Below, piece after piece: positions 1 through 5,869 of a stretch of DNA of 6,139 bases. The notes below the pieces were generated by a model. The model worked only from the letters and a program-made list of their open reading frames with translations, was not told the origin of the DNA and did not search any database. Positions within the stretch are counted from its first letter, which is position 1, and every line of letters starts with the position of its first letter. Source of the DNA: an uncultured Neisseria sp. (GTDB lineage Bacteria > Pseudomonadota > Gammaproteobacteria > Burkholderiales > Neisseriaceae); assembly GCA_937919795.1 (NCBI GenBank), contig CALFOA010000116.1, positions 1-6,139 of the forward strand, in the 5' to 3' direction. The translations under genes and the position numbers were made by a program.

Positions 1-196
1 TGTAGCCATACCGCTTCAGCGCCAGACGCGCTGCATCTTCGCTGATGTTTCCGCTTTTGAATTGCTCAGCCACGGTCGCCTTCATTGGCTTTCCGTGCCC
101 GCCACGGCACATCAGGTCGTAGAGGAAAGCACGCGATCCGAGGAACCCGACTTTCGTAAGCTCCTGCCGCGCATCATCATCGAGAACAACCCATTC
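1..196 (-). pseudogene. Partial reading frame of unknown function joined to recD (no start, runs off the window)
   Basis: Read on the minus strand from about 196 to the window edge, there is an uninterrupted frame of 65 codons, different from the recD frame, with no stop. It begins EWVVLDDDARQE around the junction and continues through LYDLMCRGG, KATVAEQFKSGN and ISEDAARLALKRYGY. The composition is protein-like: charged helical segments, few rare residues, and an ending reminiscent of short helix-hairpin tails in some phage proteins. I do not recognise the family. It has no plausible start next to the junction. Internal ATG codons at 112 and 85 lack a Shine-Dalgarno sequence, although the one at 112 overlaps the recD-frame stop as TGATG. 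The likeliest reading is a gene missing its 5' end, fused to recD by a rearrangement, an element insertion or an assembly error. The exact breakpoint (about 190-205) is uncertain. Confidence 0.4.
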
Positions 197-1392
197 GCGC
201 AGGCAAACACGCCCGCCAAATCCTGCGCGGCGACGGCCTGCCAATAGTCTTGTTGCAAAGCAAAAAAACGGGCGCACAATTGGTCTGTCGTGGCCTGATA
301 GTGCAGCAGTTCCGTGGGGAAACGTTTAAATTCAGCCCAGGCTTGTTCTGCCTCTCCGGCCGCAATGCTGCGCGCCAAACAACCGATGCCGCTTTGATCA
401 CCGAAGCGGTGGCTATAGCTTAAGCGATAGGTATTGGCAGCCAAAGGCGCTGGATTGGCGTCCACCTTCAAGCCGTGGCCAGGCAACAGATAATCCAACT
501 CCGCCGCCTGCTTCGGCGATAAAACGGTAGGTTGCACCAAGGCGGCCAATACCGCACCGGCACCCACCGACGGCAGCTGGTTTTCATCCCCCAGCAAAAT
601 CACCCGGCAACCGGTGGGCACGGCACGCAAAATATCCAGCATCAGCGCGGTATCCAGCATTGAAGCTTCGTCTATCAGCAAAATATCCAAGGGCAACGGA
701 TTATCCGCATCAAACAACGGGCGCATCATCGGCGGGCGAAGTTTCAACAAACGATGTACCGTCTGCCCTTCCAGCGCTTGCAGATGCTGCTTTACCACCG
801 TATCGGCTGTAAATTCACTCAAAGCCTTTTGCAAAGCGCGCGACATATGCGCTGCCGCCTTACCTGTCGGCGCGGCCAAGGCAATACGCGGCATGGCTTT
901 GGTGTTTTCACACAGCAAAGCCAGCAGCTTGGCTACGGTGGTGGTTTTGCCGGTACCCGGCCCGCCGCTAATCAGCATAAACGGCTGCAACATCGCCAGT
1001 GCCGCCGCGGTTTTCTGGCCTTCACTGCCCTTACCGGTAAACCATTCGGCCAAACGACTGCTAACCGTCAACCAATCGGCCGCTGCAAGCTCCGCTCCCG
1101 CCAAACGGCAGATTTCGCGTGCCAAATCGCGCTCCAGCTGCCACATCCGCCCCAGAAACAGCTTATCGCCCGCCATCAGCAAAGGCGTATCGCCGTGCGT
1201 GCCGACAATAGGCAAAGCCGCCGATAAAACCTGCTGCTCCGCCGTTGAAAGACGGATAAAAGTATGCCCTTCCGAAAGCGCCTGAAACAGGCGCCACAGG
1301 AAGGGCTTCACCGGCGCGGCACTCTGCGGCGCGGTGCGTTCGAATAAAGAGAATGCAGCCTCAGCGGCCACTTGAGCGGAATCGATTTCCAT
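112..1392 (-). CDS. recD: RecD, RecBCD exonuclease helicase subunit, C-terminally truncated
   Basis: RecD is the fast 5'-3' helicase motor of RecBCD, which resects double-strand breaks for recombination. The 426-residue frame shows the RecD N-terminal region (LLMAGDKLFLGRMW near 71-84), Walker A GGPGTGKTTTV (143-153), AAPTGKAA (173-180), Walker B LLIDEAS (238-244), motif III LLGDENQLPSVGAGAV (266-281) and SYSHRFGDQSGIG (325-337). Family members are near 580-610 residues. Similarity stops around residue 395-400, where one expects a continuation like the E. coli LLCALREG region. The last 25-30 residues (SMMMRGRSLRKSGSS and on) look random, being read out of frame through the adjoining fragment. 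The helicase motifs TVHKSQGSE and YTAVTRAR are missing, so the product should not unwind DNA. The start follows lolD by 41 bp with only a weak A-rich leader and no clear Shine-Dalgarno, suggesting co-transcription with the lol genes. Identification is firm; function is doubtful. Confidence 0.9.
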   Translation of the reverse strand: MEIDSAQVAAEAAFSLFERTAPQSAAPVKPFLWRLFQALSEGHTFIRLSTAEQQVLSAALPIVGTHGDTPLLMAGDKLFLGRMWQLERDLAREICRLAGAELAAADWLTVSSRLAEWFTGKGSEGQKTAAALAMLQPFMLISGGPGTGKTTTVAKLLALLCENTKAMPRIALAAPTGKAAAHMSRALQKALSEFTADTVVKQHLQALEGQTVHRLLKLRPPMMRPLFDADNPLPLDILLIDEASMLDTALMLDILRAVPTGCRVILLGDENQLPSVGAGAVLAALVQPTVLSPKQAAELDYLLPGHGLKVDANPAPLAANTYRLSYSHRFGDQSGIGCLARSIAAGEAEQAWAEFKRFPTELLHYQATTDQLCARFFALQQDYWQAVAAQDLAGVFACANGLFSMMMRGRSLRKSGSSDRVLSSTT

Positions 1393-1433
1393 TGTTTTTG
1401 TTCAAATCAAAAGTCAAGAGTGCCCATACCCAA

Positions 1434-2114
1434 TCAGCGATCGCGCAGACTGCCATCCTCCATCAACATCACGCGATCGAAACGGTCGGCTAATTCATCA
1501 TCATGGGTCACCACCACCAGGCTGGTGCCCAGTTCGTTTTTCAGATCCAACATCATCGCCAGAATATTTTGTGCATTTTTGCGGTCGAGATTACCGGTTG
1601 GCTCATCGGCCAGCAAACATTTCGGATTATTCACCAATGCACGAGCAATCGCCGCCCGCTGGCGTTCGCCGCCGGAAAGTTCGCTGGGGCGGTGCAGCAT
1701 ACGCTGTTTCAAACCCACTTTTTCCAGCATCGCCGCCGCAGTCGCTTCGGCTTCAGCCTTGGGCTTTTTACCAATCAATAAAGGCATCATCACATTTTCC
1801 AATGCGGAAAATTCCAACAGCAGATGATGAAACTGATAAACAAAACCAAGATAAAGATTACGCAAATCGCCCAATTGCTTTTGCCCCATCTCGCCCAGAT
1901 TCTGCCCCATCAGGCTGACCGTGCCTTCGGTCGGCTTATCCAAACCACCCAAGATATGCAGCAAGGTGGATTTACCGCTGCCCGAAGCGCCGATAACACT
2001 CACGCTTTGTCCGGCAGCCACTTGTAAATCCAGTTGTTTTAAGACCTGCACGTTCAACGCGCCGTCATCATAACCCTTGCCGACACCGCGGCAGTCCAAT
2101 ACCCACTCACTCAT
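1434..2114 (-). CDS. lolD: LolD, ATP-binding subunit of the lipoprotein-releasing ABC transporter
   Basis: LolD is the cytoplasmic ATPase that powers extraction of outer-membrane lipoproteins from the inner membrane and their hand-over to the chaperone LolA. The 226-residue protein has every ABC motif: Walker [10 protein letters not shown] (42-50), Q-loop in [18 protein letters not shown] (91-108, a stretch typical of LolD), signature LSGGERQR (146-153), Walker [11 protein letters not shown] (165-174) and H-loop VVVTHD (200-205). The length matches the family. The frame is open upstream to 2204, but those 30 extra codons lie inside lolC in another frame and give an Arg-rich tail foreign to LolD. 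The ATG at 2114 overlaps the lolC stop in ATGAGTGA, an 8-bp overlap that implies translational coupling. The gene ends with TGA, 41 bp before recD. Confidence 0.96.
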   Translation of the reverse strand: MSEWVLDCRGVGKGYDDGALNVQVLKQLDLQVAAGQSVSVIGASGSGKSTLLHILGGLDKPTEGTVSLMGQNLGEMGQKQLGDLRNLYLGFVYQFHHLLLEFSALENVMMPLLIGKKPKAEAEATAAAMLEKVGLKQRMLHRPSELSGGERQRAAIARALVNNPKCLLADEPTGNLDRKNAQNILAMMLDLKNELGTSLVVVTHDDELADRFDRVMLMEDGSLRDR

Positions 2115-3357
2115 AGCGCAAAGCCTCCGCCGGTTGGATTTTCGACGCACGCCAGCTCGGGTACAGCGTCGCAATAAAAGATAAAAACAAAGAAATGGCC
2201 GCAATAATCAACACGTCTGATACATTGACCTCACTCGGCAGTTGATCGATAAATAACACTTGCGACCCCACTAGATTCACCCCCAGCAGGTTTTCAAAAA
2301 ATGCCACAATGTTGCCCACATTGATGCCGACTACCACACCAACTATTACCCCCAACAAGGTGCCGAAGAAACCGGCCACTGCGCCTTGCACCATAAAAAT
2401 CTTCATCACCCCGTTCGGTGCCAAACCGATGGTGCGCAAAATGGCAATATCCGCCTGTTTCTCGGTGACGGCCATAACCAATGAAGCCACTAAATTAAAT
2501 ACTGCCACCGCAATAATCAGCATTAGAATTATGGTCATCATGCGTTTTTCCAATTCAACCGCTTGGAAATAAGTTTGGTCTTCAAAAGTCCAATCGCGCG
2601 CCCACATGGTTTCTGACTGCTCTTTATTCAATAAGTTACGAGTAAACGTTGGGGCTTCCTGCGGATGAGCCAGCTTTAAACGGATACCAGTCACCCCTTC
2701 ACCCAAACGAAACAGTGTTTGAGCATCCTGGATATGGGTGAGCGCTAACGTGTTATCCGTTTTAAACACGCCCGTTTTTACGATGCCGACCACTCGAAAC
2801 TGTTTCAGCCTCGGCACCACACCGGCGGGAGTTACATTACCCTCCGGCGTAATCACGGTAACCTTGCCGCCGATAACTGCACCCAGCGCATCGGCTACAC
2901 CGGCTCCCAAAATAATATCAAATCCGTCTGCCTTTAACGCATCAAAGCTACCACTCGGCATATCCTGCCAATAATCAACTACTTTCTTTTCTTCAGCCGG
3001 ATCAATACCGCGCAACTCCACCCCGCGCACTTCACCGGCATTAGCAAGCAAAGCCTGCTCCTTTACATAAGGTGCATCAGCCAACACTTCGGACTTACCG
3101 GCCACCACCTTGCGCAAATTCTGCCACGGCTCACCATTGGTCGGATCCTGATAGCCGATTTCTGTATGCGGGGAAGCGCTCAGCATTTGGCCGCGGATTT
3201 CTTTCTGAAATCCGTTCATCACAGAAAGCACCACAATCAGCGCGGTAACCCCTAAGGCAATACCGAATATCGAGATCAGCGTGATAAACGACATAAAGCC
3301 GTTACGCTTTTTCGCCCGCAAATAGCGCAGGCCGATCCATGTTTCTAACGAAGCCAT
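2107..3357 (-). CDS. lolC: LolC/LolE-family permease of the lipoprotein-releasing complex, probably LolF type
   Basis: This is the inner-membrane permease that, with LolD, moves mature lipoproteins to LolA. The 416 residues follow the family plan: short cytoplasmic N-terminus ([12 protein letters not shown]), membrane segment 1 (about 23-46) with the [19 protein letters not shown] block, a periplasmic domain (about 50-270), then three C-terminal segments (about 274-298, 322-345, 381-400) forming the FtsX-like domain with AILRTIGL (305-312). The gene ends in the usual PAEALRYE. Residues 170-190 ([18 protein letters not shown]) resemble the LolA-binding Hook of E. coli LolC. There is one permease gene here, followed directly by lolD and then recD, not a lolC-lolD-lolE set. 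This fits bacteria known to use one LolF homodimer, so a product name of LolF may be more exact. AAGG lies 4 nt before the ATG. A promoter and hairpin precede it. Confidence 0.93.
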   Translation of the reverse strand: MASLETWIGLRYLRAKKRNGFMSFITLISIFGIALGVTALIVVLSVMNGFQKEIRGQMLSASPHTEIGYQDPTNGEPWQNLRKVVAGKSEVLADAPYVKEQALLANAGEVRGVELRGIDPAEEKKVVDYWQDMPSGSFDALKADGFDIILGAGVADALGAVIGGKVTVITPEGNVTPAGVVPRLKQFRVVGIVKTGVFKTDNTLALTHIQDAQTLFRLGEGVTGIRLKLAHPQEAPTFTRNLLNKEQSETMWARDWTFEDQTYFQAVELEKRMMTIILMLIIAVAVFNLVASLVMAVTEKQADIAILRTIGLAPNGVMKIFMVQGAVAGFFGTLLGVIVGVVVGINVGNIVAFFENLLGVNLVGSQVLFIDQLPSEVNVSDVLIIAAISLFLSFIATLYPSWRASKIQPAEALRYE

Positions 3358-3365
3358 TGTACCTT

Positions 3366-3377
3366 TTCAGACAGGCA
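3366..3377 (-). repeat. DNA uptake sequence, TGCCTGTCTGAA dialect, copy 1
   Basis: The minus strand reads TGCCTGTCTGAA. Compared with the classical neisserial ATGCCGTCTGAA it keeps the CTGAA end and differs in the middle. From memory it equals the dialect of N. wadsworthii/N. shayeganii (TG-wadDUS). It lies 9 bp before the lolC start and forms part of a hairpin. A second copy, in opposite orientation, starts 98 bp to its right, and both share the longer ATGCCTGTCTGAAAAG. Such sequences promote uptake of related DNA by naturally competent Neisseriaceae. Confidence 0.8.
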
Positions 3378-3389
3378 TTCCCGCCTGTC
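3370..3389 (-). other. Hairpin in the lolC leader (GACAGGC / GCCTGTC)
   Basis: A 7-bp perfect stem, GACAGGC (3370-3376) and GCCTGTC (3383-3389), encloses a 6-nt loop. One arm is the core of uptake-sequence copy 1 and the other is a partial copy, a layout often seen where neisserial uptake sequences double as terminators. On the minus strand it sits just before the lolC ribosome-binding region, so it could instead affect lolC translation. No good T-tract follows on that strand. On the plus strand five Ts occur only about 7 nt after the stem, so terminator function is weakly supported. Confidence 0.45.
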
Positions 3390-3437
3390 ACATCATTTTT
3401 GAGCAAACCCGCATTCTACCGCAAAACAGGTTAAATC

Positions 3438-3467
3438 ATTTTAAGAATCAGCTTATCTGAATAGCAA
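3438..3467 (-). promoter_or_regulatory. Candidate sigma-70 promoter for the lol-recD operon
   Basis: On the minus strand TTGCTA (3467-3462, four of six to the -35 consensus) is followed after 18 bp by TAAAAT (3443-3438, five of six to the -10 consensus). Transcription would start near 3431, giving a leader of about 70 nt that contains the hairpin and uptake sequence. This is consensus matching by eye in a short AT-rich stretch. Nothing else in the 196-bp gap fits better, and the upstream cco operon has its own terminator. Confidence 0.4.
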
Positions 3468-3475
3468 GCCGTAAA

Positions 3476-3487
3476 TGCCTGTCTGAA
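3476..3487 (+). repeat. DNA uptake sequence, TGCCTGTCTGAA dialect, copy 2
   Basis: The plus strand reads TGCCTGTCTGAA, identical to copy 1 but inverted relative to it, with 98 bp between them. Finding two exact 12-bp copies in one 196-bp gap and none that I could find in the remaining six kilobases argues against chance. The spacing is too large for an ordinary terminator hairpin. Confidence 0.8.
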
Positions 3488-3546
3488 AAGCCGTTACAAA
3501 CATCACCTACCACGGCAACCCACTCCTGCTGGAATCGTCTCTATAT

Positions 3547-3553
3547 ATAATAA
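3547..3553. repeat. Left copy of the IS target-site duplication (ATAATAA)
   Basis: ATAATAA ends at the first base of the left inverted repeat, and the identical 7-mer occupies 4299-4305 immediately after the right repeat. IS1595-family elements usually make 8-bp duplications. The eighth base differs here (T left, A right), so either one base has changed or the duplication is 7 bp. The AT-rich context makes some chance matching possible. Confidence 0.65.
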
Positions 3554-3570
3554 GGGGCTTAGGAAGCAAA
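3554..3570 (+). repeat. Left terminal inverted repeat of the IS
   Basis: GGGGCTTAGGAAGCAAA is the exact reverse complement of 4282-4298. Just inside it, 3571-3588 is an 18-bp palindrome with a single mismatched pair (ATCAT ... AAATTT ... ATGAT), which might be a transposase-binding or promoter-proximal site. That role is a guess. Confidence 0.92.
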
Positions 3571-3599
3571 ATCATCAAATTTAATGATAAGCTTCTGAT

Positions 3600-4280
3600 A
3601 TGCATAACAAAAACAGATACCAAAAGTTCAGTAAAATTTCCGAGCAAAAATTCCGTGAAATACTGCGCTTTTTTGCCATCGATTTAACGGCCTCTGATAC
3701 CGCGCAACTGACTGGGGTGAGTACCAGAACGGTTAATAACCTGTTTCTCAAATTGCGTCGGAGAATGGCTGACGAATGTGAAAAACACACACCATTTTCC
3801 GGCGTTGTCGAACTCGATGAATCTTACTTTGGTGCTAAACGTATTCGTGGCAAACGAGGACGTGGCGCCGGTGGCAAAACCATCGTTTTCGGTATCTTAA
3901 AACGCGATAATCAGGTTTATACCGAAATCGTCCCCGATGCTTCCAAAGCCACGCTGCAAAAGGTTATTAAGGGACATATCTCGGCTGAAAGCGTTATTAA
4001 TACCGATGGCTGGCGAGGTTACCACGGTCTGGTTGATATGGGCTATGAAAAACACTTTCGTGTTCATCATGGCGGCAATGAATTTGCTCGCGGTTCGCAA
4101 CATATCAACGGTATCGAATCGTTTTGGGGTTATGCAAAAAACAGGCTGGTAAAGTTTAATGGTGTACCTAAGCACACTTTTTATTTACACTTGAAGGAAA
4201 CAGAATTTCGCTTTAATCATCGCAAAGAAGATTTGTATAAGCTCTTGTTGAAGATGCTGCGGGATCACCCTTTGGAGTAA
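3600..4280 (+). CDS. IS1595-family (IS1016-like) transposase
   Basis: The transposase cuts and joins the element's ends. The 226-residue protein has an N-terminal helix-turn-helix (about 33-52, DTAQLTGVSTRTVNNLFLKL), then an RNase H-like DDE domain of the ISXO2/IS1595 type: VELDESYFG with Asp73, a basic RGKRGRGAGGK stretch (83-93), INTDGWRGY with Asp136, and HINGIESFWGYAK with Asn170/Glu173 as third catalytic position. The tail FRFNHRKED is typical of the family. The length is normal and no frameshift is present, so it is probably active. The ATG at 3600 lies 29 bp inside the left repeat with no convincing Shine-Dalgarno sequence, which is common for low-expression transposases. The stop overlaps the edge of the right repeat region (4280 against 4282). 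There is no N-terminal zinc ribbon as in some IS1595 groups. Confidence 0.94.
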   Translation: MHNKNRYQKFSKISEQKFREILRFFAIDLTASDTAQLTGVSTRTVNNLFLKLRRRMADECEKHTPFSGVVELDESYFGAKRIRGKRGRGAGGKTIVFGILKRDNQVYTEIVPDASKATLQKVIKGHISAESVINTDGWRGYHGLVDMGYEKHFRVHHGGNEFARGSQHINGIESFWGYAKNRLVKFNGVPKHTFYLHLKETEFRFNHRKEDLYKLLLKMLRDHPLE

Positions 4281-4281
4281 A

Positions 4282-4298
4282 TTTGCTTCCTAAGCCCC
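4282..4298 (-). repeat. Right terminal inverted repeat of the IS
   Basis: TTTGCTTCCTAAGCCCC is the perfect reverse complement of the left end. It starts one base after the transposase stop codon and touches the right ATAATAA direct repeat. Confidence 0.92.
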
Positions 4299-4305
4299 AT
4301 AATAA
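4299..4305. repeat. Right copy of the IS target-site duplication (ATAATAA)
   Basis: This is identical to 3547-3553. It also forms the outer end of the T-tract of the ccoP terminator on the minus strand, so the element entered the tail of that terminator without touching the stem. Confidence 0.65.
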
Positions 4306-4355
4306 AAAACCGCTTGGATAATACTCTGCAAACCAGAGACTTTATCCAAGCGGTT
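4301..4355 (-). terminator. Rho-independent terminator of the cco operon
   Basis: Perfect 14-bp arms AACCGCTTGGATAA (4308-4321) and TTATCCAAGCGGTT (4342-4355) enclose a second 5-bp stem CTCTG/CAGAG (4324-4328, 4334-4338) with a CAAAC loop, giving an extended nested hairpin. On the minus strand it is followed by TTTTTTATTAT. It starts 23 bp after the ccoP stop. No T-tract follows on the plus strand, so it should act mainly on ccoP transcripts and not on the IS. Confidence 0.9.
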
Positions 4356-4378
4356 AAGGAAATAACTTAACAAACGGG

Positions 4379-5824
4379 TTAGCCAGCCACTTTCACTTCT
4401 ACACGACGGCCTTCGGCATTATTACCTTGTGCGCCGGTAGTACTTTCAGGCTTGCGCAATTCAATATCAGCAGCTTTCACACCTTGCTTCTCAAAGAAAG
4501 ACTGTACTGCTTGTGCACGTTTTTTAGAAAGTTCAGCATTGGCAGCTGCATTACCGGTGCTATCGGTATAGCCGCTAATCACCAATTTTTTACCCTGTTT
4601 GCCAGCGGCAATCACATCACCCACCACTGTAGCAGCATTACCAGCTACATCACTCTTACCAGTTGCAAAGAAGAACGTAGCTACTGGGGTACCGGCTTGA
4701 GTATCGTAAGTAACATCCGCTTTATCGGCAGCAGGCGCGGCAGCTTGCGAAGCAGCGGCAGCAGGAGCAGTTGAAGCGGCAGTCGCTGCTGGCTGAGAAG
4801 CAGTAGTAGCGGAGGCAGCAGCCGGTGCAGGTGCTGCTTTAGCCGAAGCGGCTGCTTTCGCACCCAAAGCATTGGTGGCATCAGTCGGCAATGCTTTACC
4901 ATCCGGGTGAGACAAACCCCAAACATAAGCAGTCAACAAATGTACTTTATCGTTACCCAAGAAATGCTGCCAAGCAGGCATCTGGTTATGGTGACCGTTG
5001 GTAACGGTATCGATAATGGATTTTTGAGAACCACCCCATAACCATACGTCATCAGTCAGGTTCGGGCCGGTACCTTGGATACCTTGGCCTTTATCACCGT
5101 GACAGGTGTAGCAGTTAGCAGGCGGGCTGTGGAATACTACCGCACCACGCTCAGCACGTACCGGATCGTATTGCTCTTCCGGTTTAGACAAAGACATTAC
5201 ATAGTTAGCCACATCTTTTACGCGCTCTTCACCCAAAGTCGGGCCCCAAGCCGCCATCACACCTACACGCCCTTTGGAAATGGTTTCACTGATTTTCTCA
5301 GGTGCACCACCCCACAGCCAATCTGTATCGGTCAGGTTAGGGAAACCTTTGGAACCTTTGGCATCGGAACCGTGGCACTGAATACAGTAGGTATTAAACA
5401 AGTTTTGGCCGATACGCTGGGCTTGCGGATCTTTTGCCAACTGCTCTACCGGCATTTTGCCGAATTTGGCATACAACTCGCCATATTGCTTATTGGCTGC
5501 TTCAACTTCTTTTTCATATTGGTTGTGGCTGGTCCAATTGGCGAAGCCTTTGAAATCGCCCAAACCAGGATAAGCCATCAGATAGCCCGCACCAAAAATC
5601 ATGGTTCCGACAAACATATAGAACCACCAACGCGGCAGAGGATTGTTGTATTCCTCAATACCATCCCAAGAGTGTCCCATGGTTTTGACTTCTTCACCTT
5701 TGGGCGGCGCTTTCACTTTGTTTTGCGATAACAGCAACCAAGCCAAGCCGATAAAACTCAATACCACGATGGCAATGATGTAGTAGCTCCAAAAGCTGCT
5801 GGTAAATTGTGAGGTTGAATTCAT
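4379..5824 (-). CDS. ccoP: CcoP, dihaem subunit of cbb3 cytochrome c oxidase with C-terminal OmpA-like domain
   Basis: CcoP passes electrons from soluble cytochromes to the catalytic CcoN subunit of the high-affinity cbb3 oxidase. The 481 residues show membrane segments at about 13-33 and 66-84 around the CcoP hallmark HSWDGIEEYNNPLPRWW (51-67), haem c site CIQCH (147-151) with likely ligand Met190 (GVMAAWG), and haem c site CYTCH (238-242) with Met282 (QMPAW). The usual protein ends near residue 310. Here an Ala/Pro/Ser/Thr linker (about 318-369) leads to an OmpA-like domain (about 370-481): FFFATGKSD, ISGYTDSTG with Asp421, ELSKKRAQAV with Arg436, and EGRRVEV. Asp421 and Arg436 fit the pair that binds diaminopimelate in OmpA/Pal domains. 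Topology places it in the periplasm. GGAG lies 7 nt before the ATG. It is the last gene of ccoNOQP, 45 bp after ccoQ. The frame is continuous, with no sign of an assembly fusion. Confidence 0.95.
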   Translation of the reverse strand: MNSTSQFTSSFWSYYIIAIVVLSFIGLAWLLLSQNKVKAPPKGEEVKTMGHSWDGIEEYNNPLPRWWFYMFVGTMIFGAGYLMAYPGLGDFKGFANWTSHNQYEKEVEAANKQYGELYAKFGKMPVEQLAKDPQAQRIGQNLFNTYCIQCHGSDAKGSKGFPNLTDTDWLWGGAPEKISETISKGRVGVMAAWGPTLGEERVKDVANYVMSLSKPEEQYDPVRAERGAVVFHSPPANCYTCHGDKGQGIQGTGPNLTDDVWLWGGSQKSIIDTVTNGHHNQMPAWQHFLGNDKVHLLTAYVWGLSHPDGKALPTDATNALGAKAAASAKAAPAPAAASATTASQPAATAASTAPAAAASQAAAPAADKADVTYDTQAGTPVATFFFATGKSDVAGNAATVVGDVIAAGKQGKKLVISGYTDSTGNAAANAELSKKRAQAVQSFFEKQGVKAADIELRKPESTTGAQGNNAEGRRVEVKVAG

Positions 5825-5869
5825 TCTTTCGCTCCGTTGTCACGGTAATAATGGGGCTGCGGTGTTTGT

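Larger units (their letters stand above)
3554..4298 (+). mobile_element. Complete IS1016-like insertion sequence (IS1595 family)
   Basis: The 745-bp element is bounded by 17-bp perfect terminal inverted repeats (3554-3570 and 4282-4298), holds one intact transposase gene, and is flanked by a 7-bp direct repeat. Size, organisation and transposase type match the IS1016 group common in Neisseria and Haemophilus. It sits between the cco terminator and the lol promoter and interrupts no recognisable gene. Lack of decay in the repeats and coding frame suggests a recent insertion that may still be able to move. The transposase is on the strand opposite to all neighbouring genes, and its transcript would run toward ccoP in antisense. 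Confidence 0.92.

Noticed and set aside
62..247. 61-codon plus-strand frame at the left edge
   Set aside because: It crosses the recD junction on the opposite strand and reads as noise, with no start signal.
614..1285. 223-codon plus-strand frame opposite recD
   Set aside because: It runs antisense through the conserved RecD ATPase motifs, has a Ser/Ala/Cys-rich composition and no ribosome-binding site.
1278..1294. Perfect 7-bp hairpin GCGCCTG/CAGGCGC with an AAA loop
   Set aside because: It falls within conserved recD coding sequence with no T-tract, so it is most likely chance in GC-rich DNA.
1372..1827. 151-codon plus-strand frame opposite lolD and the lolD-recD gap
   Set aside because: It is a shadow of LolD ABC motifs, with no family features.
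2115..2204. 30-codon N-terminal extension of LolD
   Set aside because: It lies inside lolC out of frame and encodes an Arg-rich stretch not found in LolD. The ATG at 2114 in the stop-start overlap is the natural start.
3358..3553. Possible CRISPR or tRNA content in the gap
   Set aside because: The only repeats are the two inverted 12-mers. No regularly spaced direct repeats and no cloverleaf are visible.
4681..4926. Leu-rich minus-strand frame inside ccoP
   Set aside because: It is a frame-shifted reading of the Ala/Pro linker. The Leu/Pro richness comes from the repeated GCN codons.
5075..5731. 218-codon plus-strand frame opposite ccoP
   Set aside because: It is antisense to the haem domains and membrane segments of CcoP, which are clearly the real coding strand. 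The protein has no recognisable motif.
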